DNA of 64,000 nt from the NCBI GenBank assembly GCA_037127255.1, contig JBANSL010000001.1:40663001-40727000 (forward strand), written 5' to 3'. Below, piece by piece: positions 33,634 through 43,961 of the stretch. Numbering within the stretch: the stretch's first letter is position 1; each line of letters begins with the position of its first letter. The position numbers and the translations under genes were made by a program. Source of the DNA: Persicaria tinctoria. Taxonomy: Eukaryota; Streptophyta; Magnoliopsida; Caryophyllales; Polygonaceae. The notes below the pieces were generated by a model. The model did no database searches, was not told the origin of the DNA, and worked only from the letters and a program-made list of their open reading frames with translations.

Positions 33634-34677
33634 CTACTTACTTGATGTAATTGAAACTAGAATTGAATATGAATGGAAATCAGCCCCTAAGGCTTTATTT
33701 ATAGCCTTCATTCCAAGCTAATCTAGGAAAGAAAACTATATCTATATCTAATTCTATCTATCTTTTATCTAAAGATTAAAAAATAGAAATAAATAATTAA
33801 ATCTACTAGGACTAAATCTAATGTGGATAAAATATCTTCTCTTTTGACTTGATGGAACTTGATAGATCTTGATAGAATTTCATCTCGAAAATATCACCAT
33901 TGGTTTTGGGATAGAAACTTAACAAGATCCGAACAACTTGTCGTCGGCTACTGGGGATTTCCTCGATATTGAGTAGAATTTCTCGATATCGACTAGCACT
34001 TTCTTCGTCTTCTGCTCAACAACTCGATTTCGGCTTCTGGACGGCACATCGGCTTGGCTTTTCCTCGACATCGATTAAATTCTTCGACATCGACCAAGGC
34101 TTGGTCCGTCTTCAGGTTCTTCGTCGATCTCGGCTCCAGCTCGTGAAAATCGACTACGTTTTCCTTGATCTCGAGTAAATTCCTCGACCACGAGTAAAAC
34201 GTTCAGCTCCCAGCTTGCTTGTGTCGATGTCTGGGGTCTTCACTCGACTTGGGCTTGGTCGACTTCGACCAATTTGGTCGATGTCAAGTAACATTCAGCT
34301 CTCAGCATTTTGCTCTGTTCTTTAAACGCACTTCCCGAGTCCTCGTTCATCGGATTGATGCATATATCCATGCGTTGGAAAGCTCTTTTCAAGGGCTACA
34401 ACTCTCATGAAGACATCACAACTTGATTCAGAACGATGAATGGTGAATAATGGCTTTTTATCCAGCTGCACCATTCTTAGCTTCTTCATGAGGTTTCTTT
34501 AAACTCCAAAGTGCGTCCGATTTCTGCGAAATATAACAAAAACTTATGTAGACCTCCATATATTGCAAATAAACATATACTACACATATTTTGTATTATT
34601 ATAACCCAAATGCATGAAATGCATGTAGAAATCGATATAAAAGATGGTAGAAAACATGGCAAATTAGGCTCACAACA
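32725..34677 (-). repeat. 3' LTR of element G1, 1953 bp
   Basis: Begins TGTATGAGG and ends GGCTCACAACA on the plus strand, giving TGTTGTGAG as the LTR start on the element strand. A (CT)n run lies at about 33609-33633. TCGA palindromic motifs cluster at 32890-33060 and 33955-34290, many as TCGATATCGA. Confidence 0.88.
33696..33703 (-). promoter_or_regulatory. TATA box in G1 3' LTR
   Basis: TATAAATA on the minus strand, preceding a conserved GCC-rich start region as in sibling LTRs. Confidence 0.55.
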
Positions 34678-36236
34678 AACACCCCATACTTAAGCTTGCT
34701 TGTCCTCAAGCAATACTTTTAATTGTCATTCAGGGGAAGAAATCAAAACTCTCAACATCATAGATTCATTGTCATATGTCCTGCAATCAATTACCATCCT
34801 CGAAAAGGTACTAGTGTCACAAATCCATGCATATTCAATTAAAAAGCAACATCTACTCACAAAAGCAGGGTTATGCAAAACATTCATAAGTGACAAAGCA
34901 TTAATAATCAAGAGGACTTTATTTTAAGCTCAATAAGGAGTAGAATGGTAAAAGGCTAAAGGTGGACAATTTTTGGCAATGTGGTGTTAATGATTCGGGG
35001 AAATGGAGTACTTCCAAACTTTCGTACCACATTCCTTCTTCTTTTGATTTTTCACCTTTCATAATGCTTTTATCAATAATAATGTTTTTACCTCTCTAAC
35101 CTCAGCACTCCCTTCTCGCGAGTCGCAAACATGGGTGTCATGAATGGCCCCGGATACTTAGTGCTTTGGACTCCTCACCTGTGTGTCCTATCTCACTGAA
35201 CTATTATCTCAGCGAGCAGGGTCGATCTACCTTTATCTCCTGAGGTGACCAGATTTTTTTTTCACTCATTAAATTTTCCACATATTTCAAACAATTTCCT
35301 TCCAAACTCCACATATGATATATAACAACACAAACACCATATGGTTATCTCCATAATGTGACATCATTCTCAACATAATCCCCGGATAGGAAATAAGGTA
35401 AAGAATGGCAATATTTATAACATGTTGAGCAATAATTGAAAGAAGGCATAACATGACTTTTGTAATGCATAAGCATAGGTAAGGCTAGGATATAAACATA
35501 TGAGCATTATATGGAAATATAAAGTCCTCCATCCTCTTATCATGCAACAGGTCAAAAGCAACTTCAAAATTTACCTCCATTCATGGTTTTCAAGAAAATA
35601 ATGCACTTCATTATGACTTCCCTTTACTAGGAAATTTCATGCTATATCTCTAATGAATCCAATTTTGCATCGTCGAGTTCAATATAGCTTCCATGACATT
35701 TTATCAAAATTTTCAATGGGGGTCATTTTTTTTTTAAACTTTGGAACACATGCATATAGGCACATAAATCAATAATGAATTCCAAAATAACCATGTATAA
35801 GCAATTCAAGAAATAAACTTCAAATATGCACGTAAAATGTTAAATATGGTCAAATATGCACAAAGTAAGCCCTTCCCCCACCCCATACTTAAACATTACA
35901 GATGCATGTGTTCCAAATAGAAAAACTAAAAGTTCACTTAAACATTACAGATGCATGTCCTCACTATATAAAAAATAAGAGAAAAGAAAGAAACTCACTA
36001 GACAGATGTGCAGATTGTCAGAATCGAGTGATATGCTCTGCGCCGAGTCTGATTTAGCTTGCTTCTATCCCCATGGACCTGAAAAATGTAGAAGAGAAAT
36101 ACCCACAAATAGAAAAACTAAAAGTTCAAAACCAAAAACAAACAAAAGCAACAATGTCCAAAAGAAATCCCAAAAAATAAATGTCTATTTACAAGCTCTA
36201 GATTTTATAGTCGATAGGCCGACTTTTCCTTTAGGC
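34678..36236 (-). other. Conserved 3' non-coding region of G1
   Basis: No ORF. On the element strand it contains the purine run TTAAGTATGGGG near 34692-34681, next to the LTR, and a second one near 35894-35883 at its far side. The sequence is clearly shared with 43990-45480 and 58884-60580. Confidence 0.7.
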
Positions 36237-38263
36237 TCAAGGTGGCATTTTCAGGGCCCGTGTAGCTTGAGCTTCAAACAGGACTCCATTCTTGTCCATC
36301 AGCTGCTGTCCTCCTGAATGGATCTTGTTCACCGTGAAAGGCCCCATCTTCTTCTTGTTGAATTTGTTGGGAAACCAATGATCCTTTGATTTGGAAACAT
36401 AGAGCTTGTCTCCAATTTCATACTCCTTAGGCTCATCATTGGAAATCCAACATAAGCGCACATACCAAGGCAAACCTCTCCCATGTATAGATAGATCTTT
36501 TATTGAAATAGGAGAAGAAAGATCCATACATTGGCTTACCTTCGTAGAATCGGATTCAGGGACCTCCTGTTTTGGTCGATTTCGAGTAAAATTACTCGAT
36601 GTCGAGGAAGTAGGCTCGTCTGGTGGGCTGCTGGTCGAGGATGGAGAAGTCGAGGAGGAAGGATTTTGGTCGATATCGACCAATTTGGTCGATATCGAGG
36701 TATTCCCGGCTTCCAGTGTATTGCTCATCGATGAAGGCGATGTCGAGGCAGAAGGATTTTGGTCGTCGTCGAGGAGTCCTTGTCCTCCACTGGATTGCTC
36801 GACGAAGCTACTGCTGGTGGAGGGCTCCGATTTTGGTCGATGTCGACCAAATTCATCGATGTCGAGGAATTCTGGTCGACTGTGACCCCATACTTGCATC
36901 ATGTGAAGGCGTCCGCGAAATAATTAGTCGACGTCGACTTACCTTGGTCGATGTCGAGCAGATCATCTGTGTCGTCGTTTAGGATGGCCATGATCTTTTC
37001 CACCTGGGCTTCCATATCCCTCTTTTCCAGCTCCTTAAGAGTCATATTTCTTACCGTAGGCTCCCCGCAACTAATGTAACCAGCTGATATAGATTTTACC
37101 TCTTCCATGGGACCTGTGTACCTTCCAGTTTTATTAAAAGAATACTCAATTACCTCATCGCTGATGTTGAAAGTGAGTACTCCCTTTCTTACGCTTATGT
37201 TGGCATCCACCGTTGCCAAGAAGGGCCTTCCTAGAATAATTGGACAAGCAGGGTCCTCCGCCATATTAATAACTAGAAAATCAGCAGGGAAAAAGAACTT
37301 ACTTACTTGCACTGGCACATTGTCCACCATGCCTGTTGGGATGACCATCGTGTTGTTTGCCATATAAAGCTTAGCATCCACAGGCTCTAGGGCACCTATC
37401 TTAATGTTAGACCATATTGTTAAAGGCATTATACTCACACTGGCTCCAAGATCACATAAAGCATTGAATTTATATTGACCAAATCCAATAGTTATAGCAA
37501 ACTTACATGGATTTGGCCTTTTCTCAAGAACGTCCATCTGGCTGCACTCCTTTGTGATCTCAGCCATTGACCGCTTTTTGCTTAGAATCTCTTTGAGGAA
37601 CTTGACATATGATGGCATTTCATTAAGAGCTTCTGTGAAGGGTATGGTGACATTGAGCCTCTGAAGCGTCTTGATGAAGCGCTGAAATTCTTCTCTGCTG
37701 GGTCCTTTGGAGATTTTGTTGGGAAAGGCAGCTTCTTTTTCTGGTTCGGGGCGAGAATAGATGTCGGAGGTGTTGCAGCTTTCTCGACGTCGACTTTTTT
37801 TTCCTCGATATCGACATGATTCTTCTCGATATTGACCAGTTTCCTCGATGTCGAGTTGGTGTGCTGTGCAGACGAACCGTGGCCAAGTTTTTCCTCGACA
37901 TCGAGTTGGCTTTCCTCGATATCGACCAAGTTTTGGTCGACATCGATTTACTGCTCGTCGATATCGAGTTGTTGTTCAGCTCTGTCCTACTGCTTTCCGA
38001 CTATTGGCTCGCGTAGTTGGTGCCCGCTCCTGAGTTTTACGGCTGCGATGTGTCCGGTTTTCTCTTTGGGATTGGGCTCAGAAGATCAAGGGAGTGTACC
38101 TGACTGTCTGGGGACGCCTACTACTAGCTGGCCAATCCATGTATCAATTGATTTCATTCAGACATCGATTTCTCCAAGTTTTGTATTGATGTTCTAGAAC
38201 TGATTATTGATGGTGCCCTGATTCCGGCGCATTTCGTCAAGGATAAGTTGTAGGTCATCCTTC
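36237..38263 (-). pseudogene. gag-pro: G1 gag end, retropepsin and integrase C-terminal-like tail
   Basis: From 38263 leftward the gag frame resumes exactly where G2 interrupted it. A single-base indel near 37690 shifts the frame into 37618-36899, the protease: CDLGASVSIMPL active-site region, then IILGRPFLATVDAN. A stop at 36899 and another shift in the linker separate it from the tail (to 36237), which shows DKLYVSKSKDHWFPNKF and KMGPFTVNKI. That pattern matches the SH3-like C-terminus of gypsy integrases. Linkers carry TCGA motifs translated as LVDIDQ-type strings. No RT or integrase core lies between. Compared with G2 the frame is decayed, but the tail is intact to its stop after ALKMPP. 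Confidence 0.85.
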
Positions 38264-38525
38264 TGTTGTGAGCTGAATCAGCCATATTTTACTGTAACTT
38301 TTATATCGATTTCTGCATGCATTTCATTCATTTGGGCTAAGATAGTACAGAACCTATGTAGTTTATGTTTATTTGCCAAATTATGGAATCTACACCAGTT
38401 TCTGTTTAAATCGCAGATTTCGAGGCGTTTTACAGCAATTCTACAGAAGGTGAGAAAAGCTCGGAAATCGGCTACAGAAGTCCAAGTCCAAGAAGCAACG
38501 GAACCAGTCGAATCGAGCCGAGGAA

Positions 38526-39070
38526 CCAGACTACTCGATCTCGAGTAGACTTTACTCGATCTCGACAAGCATGTCCGAGCAGCATGTCCAACCCGACTTC
38601 CGGACCCAACTCGATCTCGACAAGACCTTGGTCGAGATCGACGAAGCCCAGCGCCACACCCGGAGTCGACAAGGAGAGAAGCTGGCCGAGAAGACGAGGA
38701 CGAGAAGCCGAGCACACCTCTACTCGATCTCGACAAAGCCTTGTCGAGATCGACAAGCGCCACCACGCTAATCCGAGTCCATGCCGAGGAGAAGCCTGCT
38801 CGACCAGACGTCCACCACTCTACTCGATCTCGACAAACCTTGGTCGAGATCGACGAGCCCTTGAGTCCAGATCCGAGCTTGCCGAGTAGAGCCACCCGAG
38901 GAGACCTAGTCGATGACCTATTCCTACTCGACATCGACAAGAGGTACTCGAGGTCGACAAGCACCAGGAGCCAAGACCGAGCCACATCGAGCAGAGCTAG
39001 CCGGGAAGTCCAGTCGATGAAGAATCCTTGTCGAGGTCGACAAGGCCTTGTCGATGTCGAGTAGACTGGA
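38526..39070. repeat. TCGA hairpin array in U3 of G2
   Basis: Units have the form CTCGATCTCGAC, 8-9 bases, GTCGAGATCGAC. Examples are at 38610-38642, 38723-38754 and 38823-38854, about 100-113 bases apart. A CATCGAC/GAGGTCGAC variant is near 38926-38960, and a GTCGAGGTCGACAAGG unit near 39030-39060. The intervening sequence is also rich in CGAG and GAGC. Confidence 0.9.
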
Positions 39071-39329
39071 TCCCAGAAACGCGTCGACGAGTGCCTGTCC
39101 GAGTAGAGTTGGGATTCCTTGGGGCCGAAGGAGGAAGATTCTATCCAAATCCATCAAGTTCTATCTATGGAAGACGCAATCTATCAAGACATGAAGACTT
39201 ACCTATTTAGATTTATCTTTTCCTTTTAAAATTTATTTCCTGAAAACATTCTATTTATCTTTTAAAGCTTTAGATATAATTTTAGATATAGATAAATGAT
39301 TATTTCCTTGATTAGCAAGGTTTGATCAC

Positions 39330-39337
39330 TATAAATA
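39330..39337 (+). promoter_or_regulatory. TATA box in G2 5' LTR
   Basis: TATAAATA followed by AGGCCCTTGGGGCT, a context kept in the 3' LTR and, with one or two changes, in the solo LTR. Confidence 0.65.
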
Positions 39338-40533
39338 AGGCCCTTGGGGCTGGTTTTTCATTCATTCAAATTCAGAGAGAAACAAGTAGTTCCACATAGA
39401 GTTTAGGAGTTCTAAGGTTTTTAGGGTTTTGGCTTTCTGCGCAAGTTGATTGTCAGGATTGTAAAAGGCTTTTGAATTTAGTTTTAATGCAAGTTAGTTC
39501 TTTTCATCAATCAATGTCTGTTATTGCGATGAGGCGTGAGTAGTCCACCCACTTCTGGGGCTGGGGTGAGCCCGACGGTGGCCATGTGAGGCGATACGAT
39601 AAAGGTCAGATCTTTTTGTGCGATTCATCTTCTATCCCTATGAGCATGATTCTTTTGCGAGAGTTGAAGGTGATCCTTGTTTGTATTATTGAAGCGAAAG
39701 TGATCTTAATGCAACTTGGATTAATTATGTGAAAAAGGGTTAGTAACAATTAGGGTTTATGCGAAAGCCTCTATTTGCCTATTTGTTAATGACGAAAGTT
39801 ATTTGATGGAAAGCATGATCGCCTTTATGTGTTACTTTGCATGGTTATCGTTGTGGTGTTGAAACCCTAGCTTTGGAAGTCTTTTAGCATATTGAGTTTA
39901 TTTTAATCAAAAATCTGAGTTTGGGTTTGAGCATTTGCAATTTACGTCTTTTTAAGTTTTCTGCTTTTTAACTCGATACAGAGGAACTTCTTGTCGATCT
40001 CGAGTAAGGTTGTACTCGATCTCGAGTAGGACTTGTCTAGGTCGAGTAGAGTTATCTTCTGTTGTCGATTTATGAAGTTTCTGTCGACTTGTCTCTTGTC
40101 GATCTCGAGTAAGGGTTGTCGAGATCGAGTTGCCCTTGCCGGGTTTGCCTGTCTGCTGTGATTTCCGATTTTCTGTTGTCGACTGCTGTGGTCGCTCTCG
40201 AGTTGACTCTTGTCGAGATCGACGAGCCTCTGCCTTTGCTTTTATTTTCTGCTTTGCTTTGTCCTTTCTGTTTTGCTTTGTTATTTGCTTTTGATTTTCT
40301 GCATTTATTTCTGTTTCTTTCCTTGTTTCTGTGTTTCTGTCTTTCTGCTGCCTTGTCTATGAGAATCTACAGCTACCTGAGAACTGCTGACGTGCTTCCT
40401 CGTGGATTCGATCCTAACTATTCTCTTACTACAATGGGAGGAAGTCTTGTATTTATTTTCTAAGACAGGGAAGTCAATCTGAACTTTAATTTATATTTAT
40501 TTCATACTTGACCATCCTCCTGCAACAACAAAT

Positions 40534-40551
40534 TGGCGCCGTTGCCGGGGA
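40534..40551 (+). other. Primer binding site, tRNA-Asp type
   Basis: TGGCGCCGTTGCCGGGGA is complementary to the 3' end of plant tRNA-Asp and starts four bases after the LTR. Confidence 0.93.
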
Positions 40552-40613
40552 GGCTATCAATCGCGCCTTAGGTAGTCAGTTCTCACTGTTTCTTTGAGTT
40601 ACTTTTCAGGTGT

Positions 40614-43600
40614 ATGCGCCGTTCTGGTCAAACACCTGAGTTTGACGCGTTAGACGAACCGGAACGCCTATTTCACATCCGAGCTAAACTACAAAGAGCC
40701 ATGGCAGCTGCGGAGACACAGGAACAGCTGGCCGCTAAGGATGCTGCTATCGCCGCTGAGAAAGCAGCAAGGGAACAAGCACATGCTGAGCTTGCCCAAT
40801 ATCCAACCACGGCAGAGGACTACATGCACCCAACTCCCGTCGTGCCTGAATCGGCGATTCTTATCCGTGACAACTCTTTTGAAATTCGCACTCAGTTTCT
40901 TATAGAGCTTAAAAATAATGCCTTTTATGGTAGATTTAATGAGTGTCCTCTTGAACGTATTACAAACTTTTCTGACATGTTCCGTACTATTGCTGAAGGT
41001 ACAACTCTGGAATATGTCAAGATGAACACTTTTCGCTGGTCTCTCGCTGGGCCTGCACTGAAATGGCTGGAAGGGCTGAAAGCAAGATCACTCACAACTT
41101 GGGCCCAAGTAGAGCAAGAGTTTCTGAACAAATTCTTCCCACCCGCCAAAACAGCACATCTCCGCCAGAGAATCACCGCCTTCAAACAGAAGCAAGGGGA
41201 ACCGCTGGCAAAGGCATGGGAGCGCTACAAGGAACTTCTGCGATCTTGCCCTACTCATGGACAGCCACCCTATATCATTCAGGAGATCTTCTTCAACTCT
41301 CTTGATCAAGTCACTAAGGACAGAATCAACCATTATACTCGCTATGAGTATCTGACAATGCCGCCAAGTGACGCATGGGGTGTGCTAGAGAAGCTCACTA
41401 ACTACGACAACAAGTATGGGTCTACTGCAACATATGAAGAGAACCCATACGCCAGGCCAGCACCATCCATGCCCCTCTATGAGCCACCTAAGGAGATTGA
41501 TCATGACGTTAGGGAGCAGTACTACAGAGACCAGAATAGGAAGCTCATCAAGCAAGTAAAGTATCTCTCTGTCAACCAACCTTGCATAGAATGCGGATCG
41601 CAAAGGCACACCACTCCTCAGCGCCCACACACTGAGCAAGTCAAGCTGGTAGAGCACCATGAGGATGCAGCTTACGCAGGGGGTCCCATTCGCTACATGG
41701 GGGACCAAAGGTTTCAGCAACCACAATGGAACCAAGGTGTCCCTAGGAACCCCCCGCCCTACAGAGCTCCAGGACATCCGGAAAGGGACCAGAAAAAGGA
41801 TGATATACAGACAGTCCTGGAGGAAATACGGAGGAACCACTCAGAAACTAGGCAATCCTTCAACTCCGTCTATACTCAAATGCAAGGTGTCAACTCTAGG
41901 CTTGGGGAGATTGATATATGGCGAAAATCAGTTGATACACAGATTGGTCAGCTAGCAGCAGGAATCCCCAGACAGTCAGGCTCGCTCCCTGGATCTTCAG
42001 AACCAAATCCTAAGGGAAAGACTGGACACATCGCTGCTATAAAACTCAGAAGCGGCCATCAACTACAAGAGCCAGAGGTCGGAAAGCAGCAGAACAGCGA
42101 GGAACAGCTAGTCGATGTCGATGAACATCTAGTCGATCTCGACAAGGGCCTACTCGACCTCCAGGAGAACCTGCCAAAATCTTCGTCTGCACCACACACC
42201 AACTCGACTCAGCCCAACATGGTCGATGTCGACAAGACTGTAGTCGATGTCGAGGAGCCTCTGGTCGACATAGAGCAGCCTGCAACACCTCCGACGTCTG
42301 TTCTGGCTCCGAATAAGAAAAAGAAGTTGCCTTTCCCCATAAAATCTCTAAAGGACCCGACAGAGAAAAAGTTTCAGCGCTTCATCAAGATGCTTCAAAA
42401 GCTCAACGTCACCATTCCCTTCACAGAAGCTCTCAATGAAATGCCATCTTATGTCAAGTTCCTGAAGGAGATTCTGAGCAAAAAGCGGTCAATGGCTGAA
42501 ATTACAGAGGAGTGCAGCCATCTGGACATATTGGAGAAGAGGCCGGATCCAGGTAAGTTTGCTATAACTATTGGCTTTGGTCCATACAAAATTAATGCCT
42601 TATGTGATCTTGGAGCTAGTGTGAGTATAATGCCTCTAACAATTTGGTCCAAGATTAAGACAGGTGCCTTGGAGCCTGTGGATGCTAGACTTTACATGGC
42701 CAACAACATTGTGGTCATCCCAACAGGCATGGTGGACAACGTGCCAGTACAAGTAGGTAAATTCTTTGTCCCTGCTAATTTTCTAGTTGTTGATATGCAA
42801 GAAGATCCTTCTTGTCCAATTATCTTAGGAAGACCATTCTTGGCGACGGTGGATGCCAACATAAGCGTAAGGAAAGGAGTGCTCACTTTCAACATCAGCG
42901 ATGAGGTAATTGAGTATTCCTTTAATAAAACTGAAAGGCATACAGGTCCAATGGAAGAGGTCAAATCTATCTCAGTTGGCTACATCACCCGCGGGGAACC
43001 CAAGGTCAGAAATATGACCCCTGAGGAGATAGAAAAGAGGGACATGGAGGCCCAGGTGGAGGAGATCATGGCAATCCTCAAGGAGAACACAGAGAATCCA
43101 ATCGACACAGACCAAGGTAAGTCGTTGTGGATTAATTATATTTCGGATGCCTTGACAGGAGCTAAGTATGGGGTCAAGATCGACCGGACCCTAGTCGATC
43201 TCGACCAAACCAAGGAGCCTCTACCAGCACCAGCATCATCGAGCAGCGAACTAGACAAACCAGGCTCGTCGATCTCGACCACCCTTGTCGAGGTCGACCA
43301 CCACTCGGCCAACCCGACTTCGCCTTCCTCGACGCTGACGACACCAGAGGCAGGATCCTCGTCGACATCGACCACCCTTGTCGAGATCGACAAGCCCTCT
43401 GCTGACTCGACTCCTGCTTCCTCGACACAGACACCACCAGACGGACCAGCCTCGTCGATCTCGACAAGCCTTGTCGAGATCGACCACCACCCGGCTCTAC
43501 CAGATCCGCCTTCCTCGATGAGCAAGCCACCAGGAGCAGAATCCTTGTCGATGTCGAGTAGGCTACTCGAGGTCGACGAGCCATCTTCCTCATCGACTTC

Positions 43601-43961
43601 TGCATCTTCGAGCAGACCACCACCAGAACATGCAGTCTTGTCGAGATCGACTAGCCCTAGTCGAGATCGACCAAATACAGCGGTCCCCGATTCCGTCTCT
43701 GCGAAGGTAAGCCAAGGTAGGAATCTTTCTTCTCCTATTTCCATTAAAGATTTATCTATACATGGGAGAGGTCTGCCTTGGTATGTGCGATTGTGCAGGA
43801 TTTCCAATGATGAGCCTAAGGAGTATGAAGTTGGAGACAAGCTCTATGTCTCTAAATCAAAGGATCATTGGTTTCCCAACAAATTCAACAAGAAGCGGAT
43901 GGGACCGTTCGTGGTGAACAAGATCCATTCTGGAGGATTACAACTGATGGACAAGAATTGA
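40614..43961 (+). CDS. gag-pro: Gag-retropepsin-integrase-tail fusion ORF, 1115 aa, no RT
   Basis: One open frame from ATG 40614, 63 bases after the primer site. Residues about 112-240 are a retrotransposon Gag capsid domain (FRWSLAGPALKWLEGL, WERYKELLRSCPTHG). Residues 324-337 are a zinc knuckle whose last Cys has become Arg; sibling G1 keeps it. Residues about 497-557 are a TCGA-encoded linker (LVDVDEHLVDLDKG). The retropepsin has its active Asp at about residue 665 (CDLGASVSIM) and IILGRPFLAT downstream. Residues about 857-1023 are a second TCGA-encoded Ser/Thr/Asp linker. Residues about 1040-1115 match an integrase C-terminal SH3-like tail (DKLYVSKSKDHWFPNKF, MGPFVVNKI). TGA at 43959-43961 truncates the tail 18 codons before the position used in G1. 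RT, RNase H and the integrase core are missing without loss of frame. Confidence 0.93.
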   Translation: MRRSGQTPEFDALDEPERLFHIRAKLQRAMAAAETQEQLAAKDAAIAAEKAAREQAHAELAQYPTTAEDYMHPTPVVPESAILIRDNSFEIRTQFLIELKNNAFYGRFNECPLERITNFSDMFRTIAEGTTLEYVKMNTFRWSLAGPALKWLEGLKARSLTTWAQVEQEFLNKFFPPAKTAHLRQRITAFKQKQGEPLAKAWERYKELLRSCPTHGQPPYIIQEIFFNSLDQVTKDRINHYTRYEYLTMPPSDAWGVLEKLTNYDNKYGSTATYEENPYARPAPSMPLYEPPKEIDHDVREQYYRDQNRKLIKQVKYLSVNQPCIECGSQRHTTPQRPHTEQVKLVEHHEDAAYAGGPIRYMGDQRFQQPQWNQGVPRNPPPYRAPGHPERDQKKDDIQTVLEEIRRNHSETRQSFNSVYTQMQGVNSRLGEIDIWRKSVDTQIGQLAAGIPRQSGSLPGSSEPNPKGKTGHIAAIKLRSGHQLQEPEVGKQQNSEEQLVDVDEHLVDLDKGLLDLQENLPKSSSAPHTNSTQPNMVDVDKTVVDVEEPLVDIEQPATPPTSVLAPNKKKKLPFPIKSLKDPTEKKFQRFIKMLQKLNVTIPFTEALNEMPSYVKFLKEILSKKRSMAEITEECSHLDILEKRPDPGKFAITIGFGPYKINALCDLGASVSIMPLTIWSKIKTGALEPVDARLYMANNIVVIPTGMVDNVPVQVGKFFVPANFLVVDMQEDPSCPIILGRPFLATVDANISVRKGVLTFNISDEVIEYSFNKTERHTGPMEEVKSISVGYITRGEPKVRNMTPEEIEKRDMEAQVEEIMAILKENTENPIDTDQGKSLWINYISDALTGAKYGVKIDRTLVDLDQTKEPLPAPASSSSELDKPGSSISTTLVEVDHHSANPTSPSSTLTTPEAGSSSTSTTLVEIDKPSADSTPASSTQTPPDGPASSISTSLVEIDHHPALPDPPSSMSKPPGAESLSMSSRLLEVDEPSSSSTSASSSRPPPEHAVLSRSTSPSRDRPNTAVPDSVSAKVSQGRNLSSPISIKDLSIHGRGLPWYVRLCRISNDEPKEYEVGDKLYVSKSKDHWFPNKFNKKRMGPFVVNKIHSGGLQLMDKN

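Larger units (their letters stand above)
38264..40530 (+). repeat. 5' LTR of element G2, 2267 bp
   Basis: Begins TGTTGTGAGC and ends TGCAACAACA, directly before the primer site. The region 38526-39070 is an array of TCGA hairpins. Another cluster near 39970-40230 lies in the transcribed part. Confidence 0.95.

Noticed and set aside
38471..39157. ORFs on both strands of the G2 LTR
   Set aside because: The TCGA palindromes lack stop codons in several frames and create artificial open frames in both directions; no domain is present.
43136..43840. 234-aa minus-strand ORF opposite the G2 linker
   Set aside because: It is the mirror translation of the palindromic linker; the plus frame has the Gag, protease and tail context.
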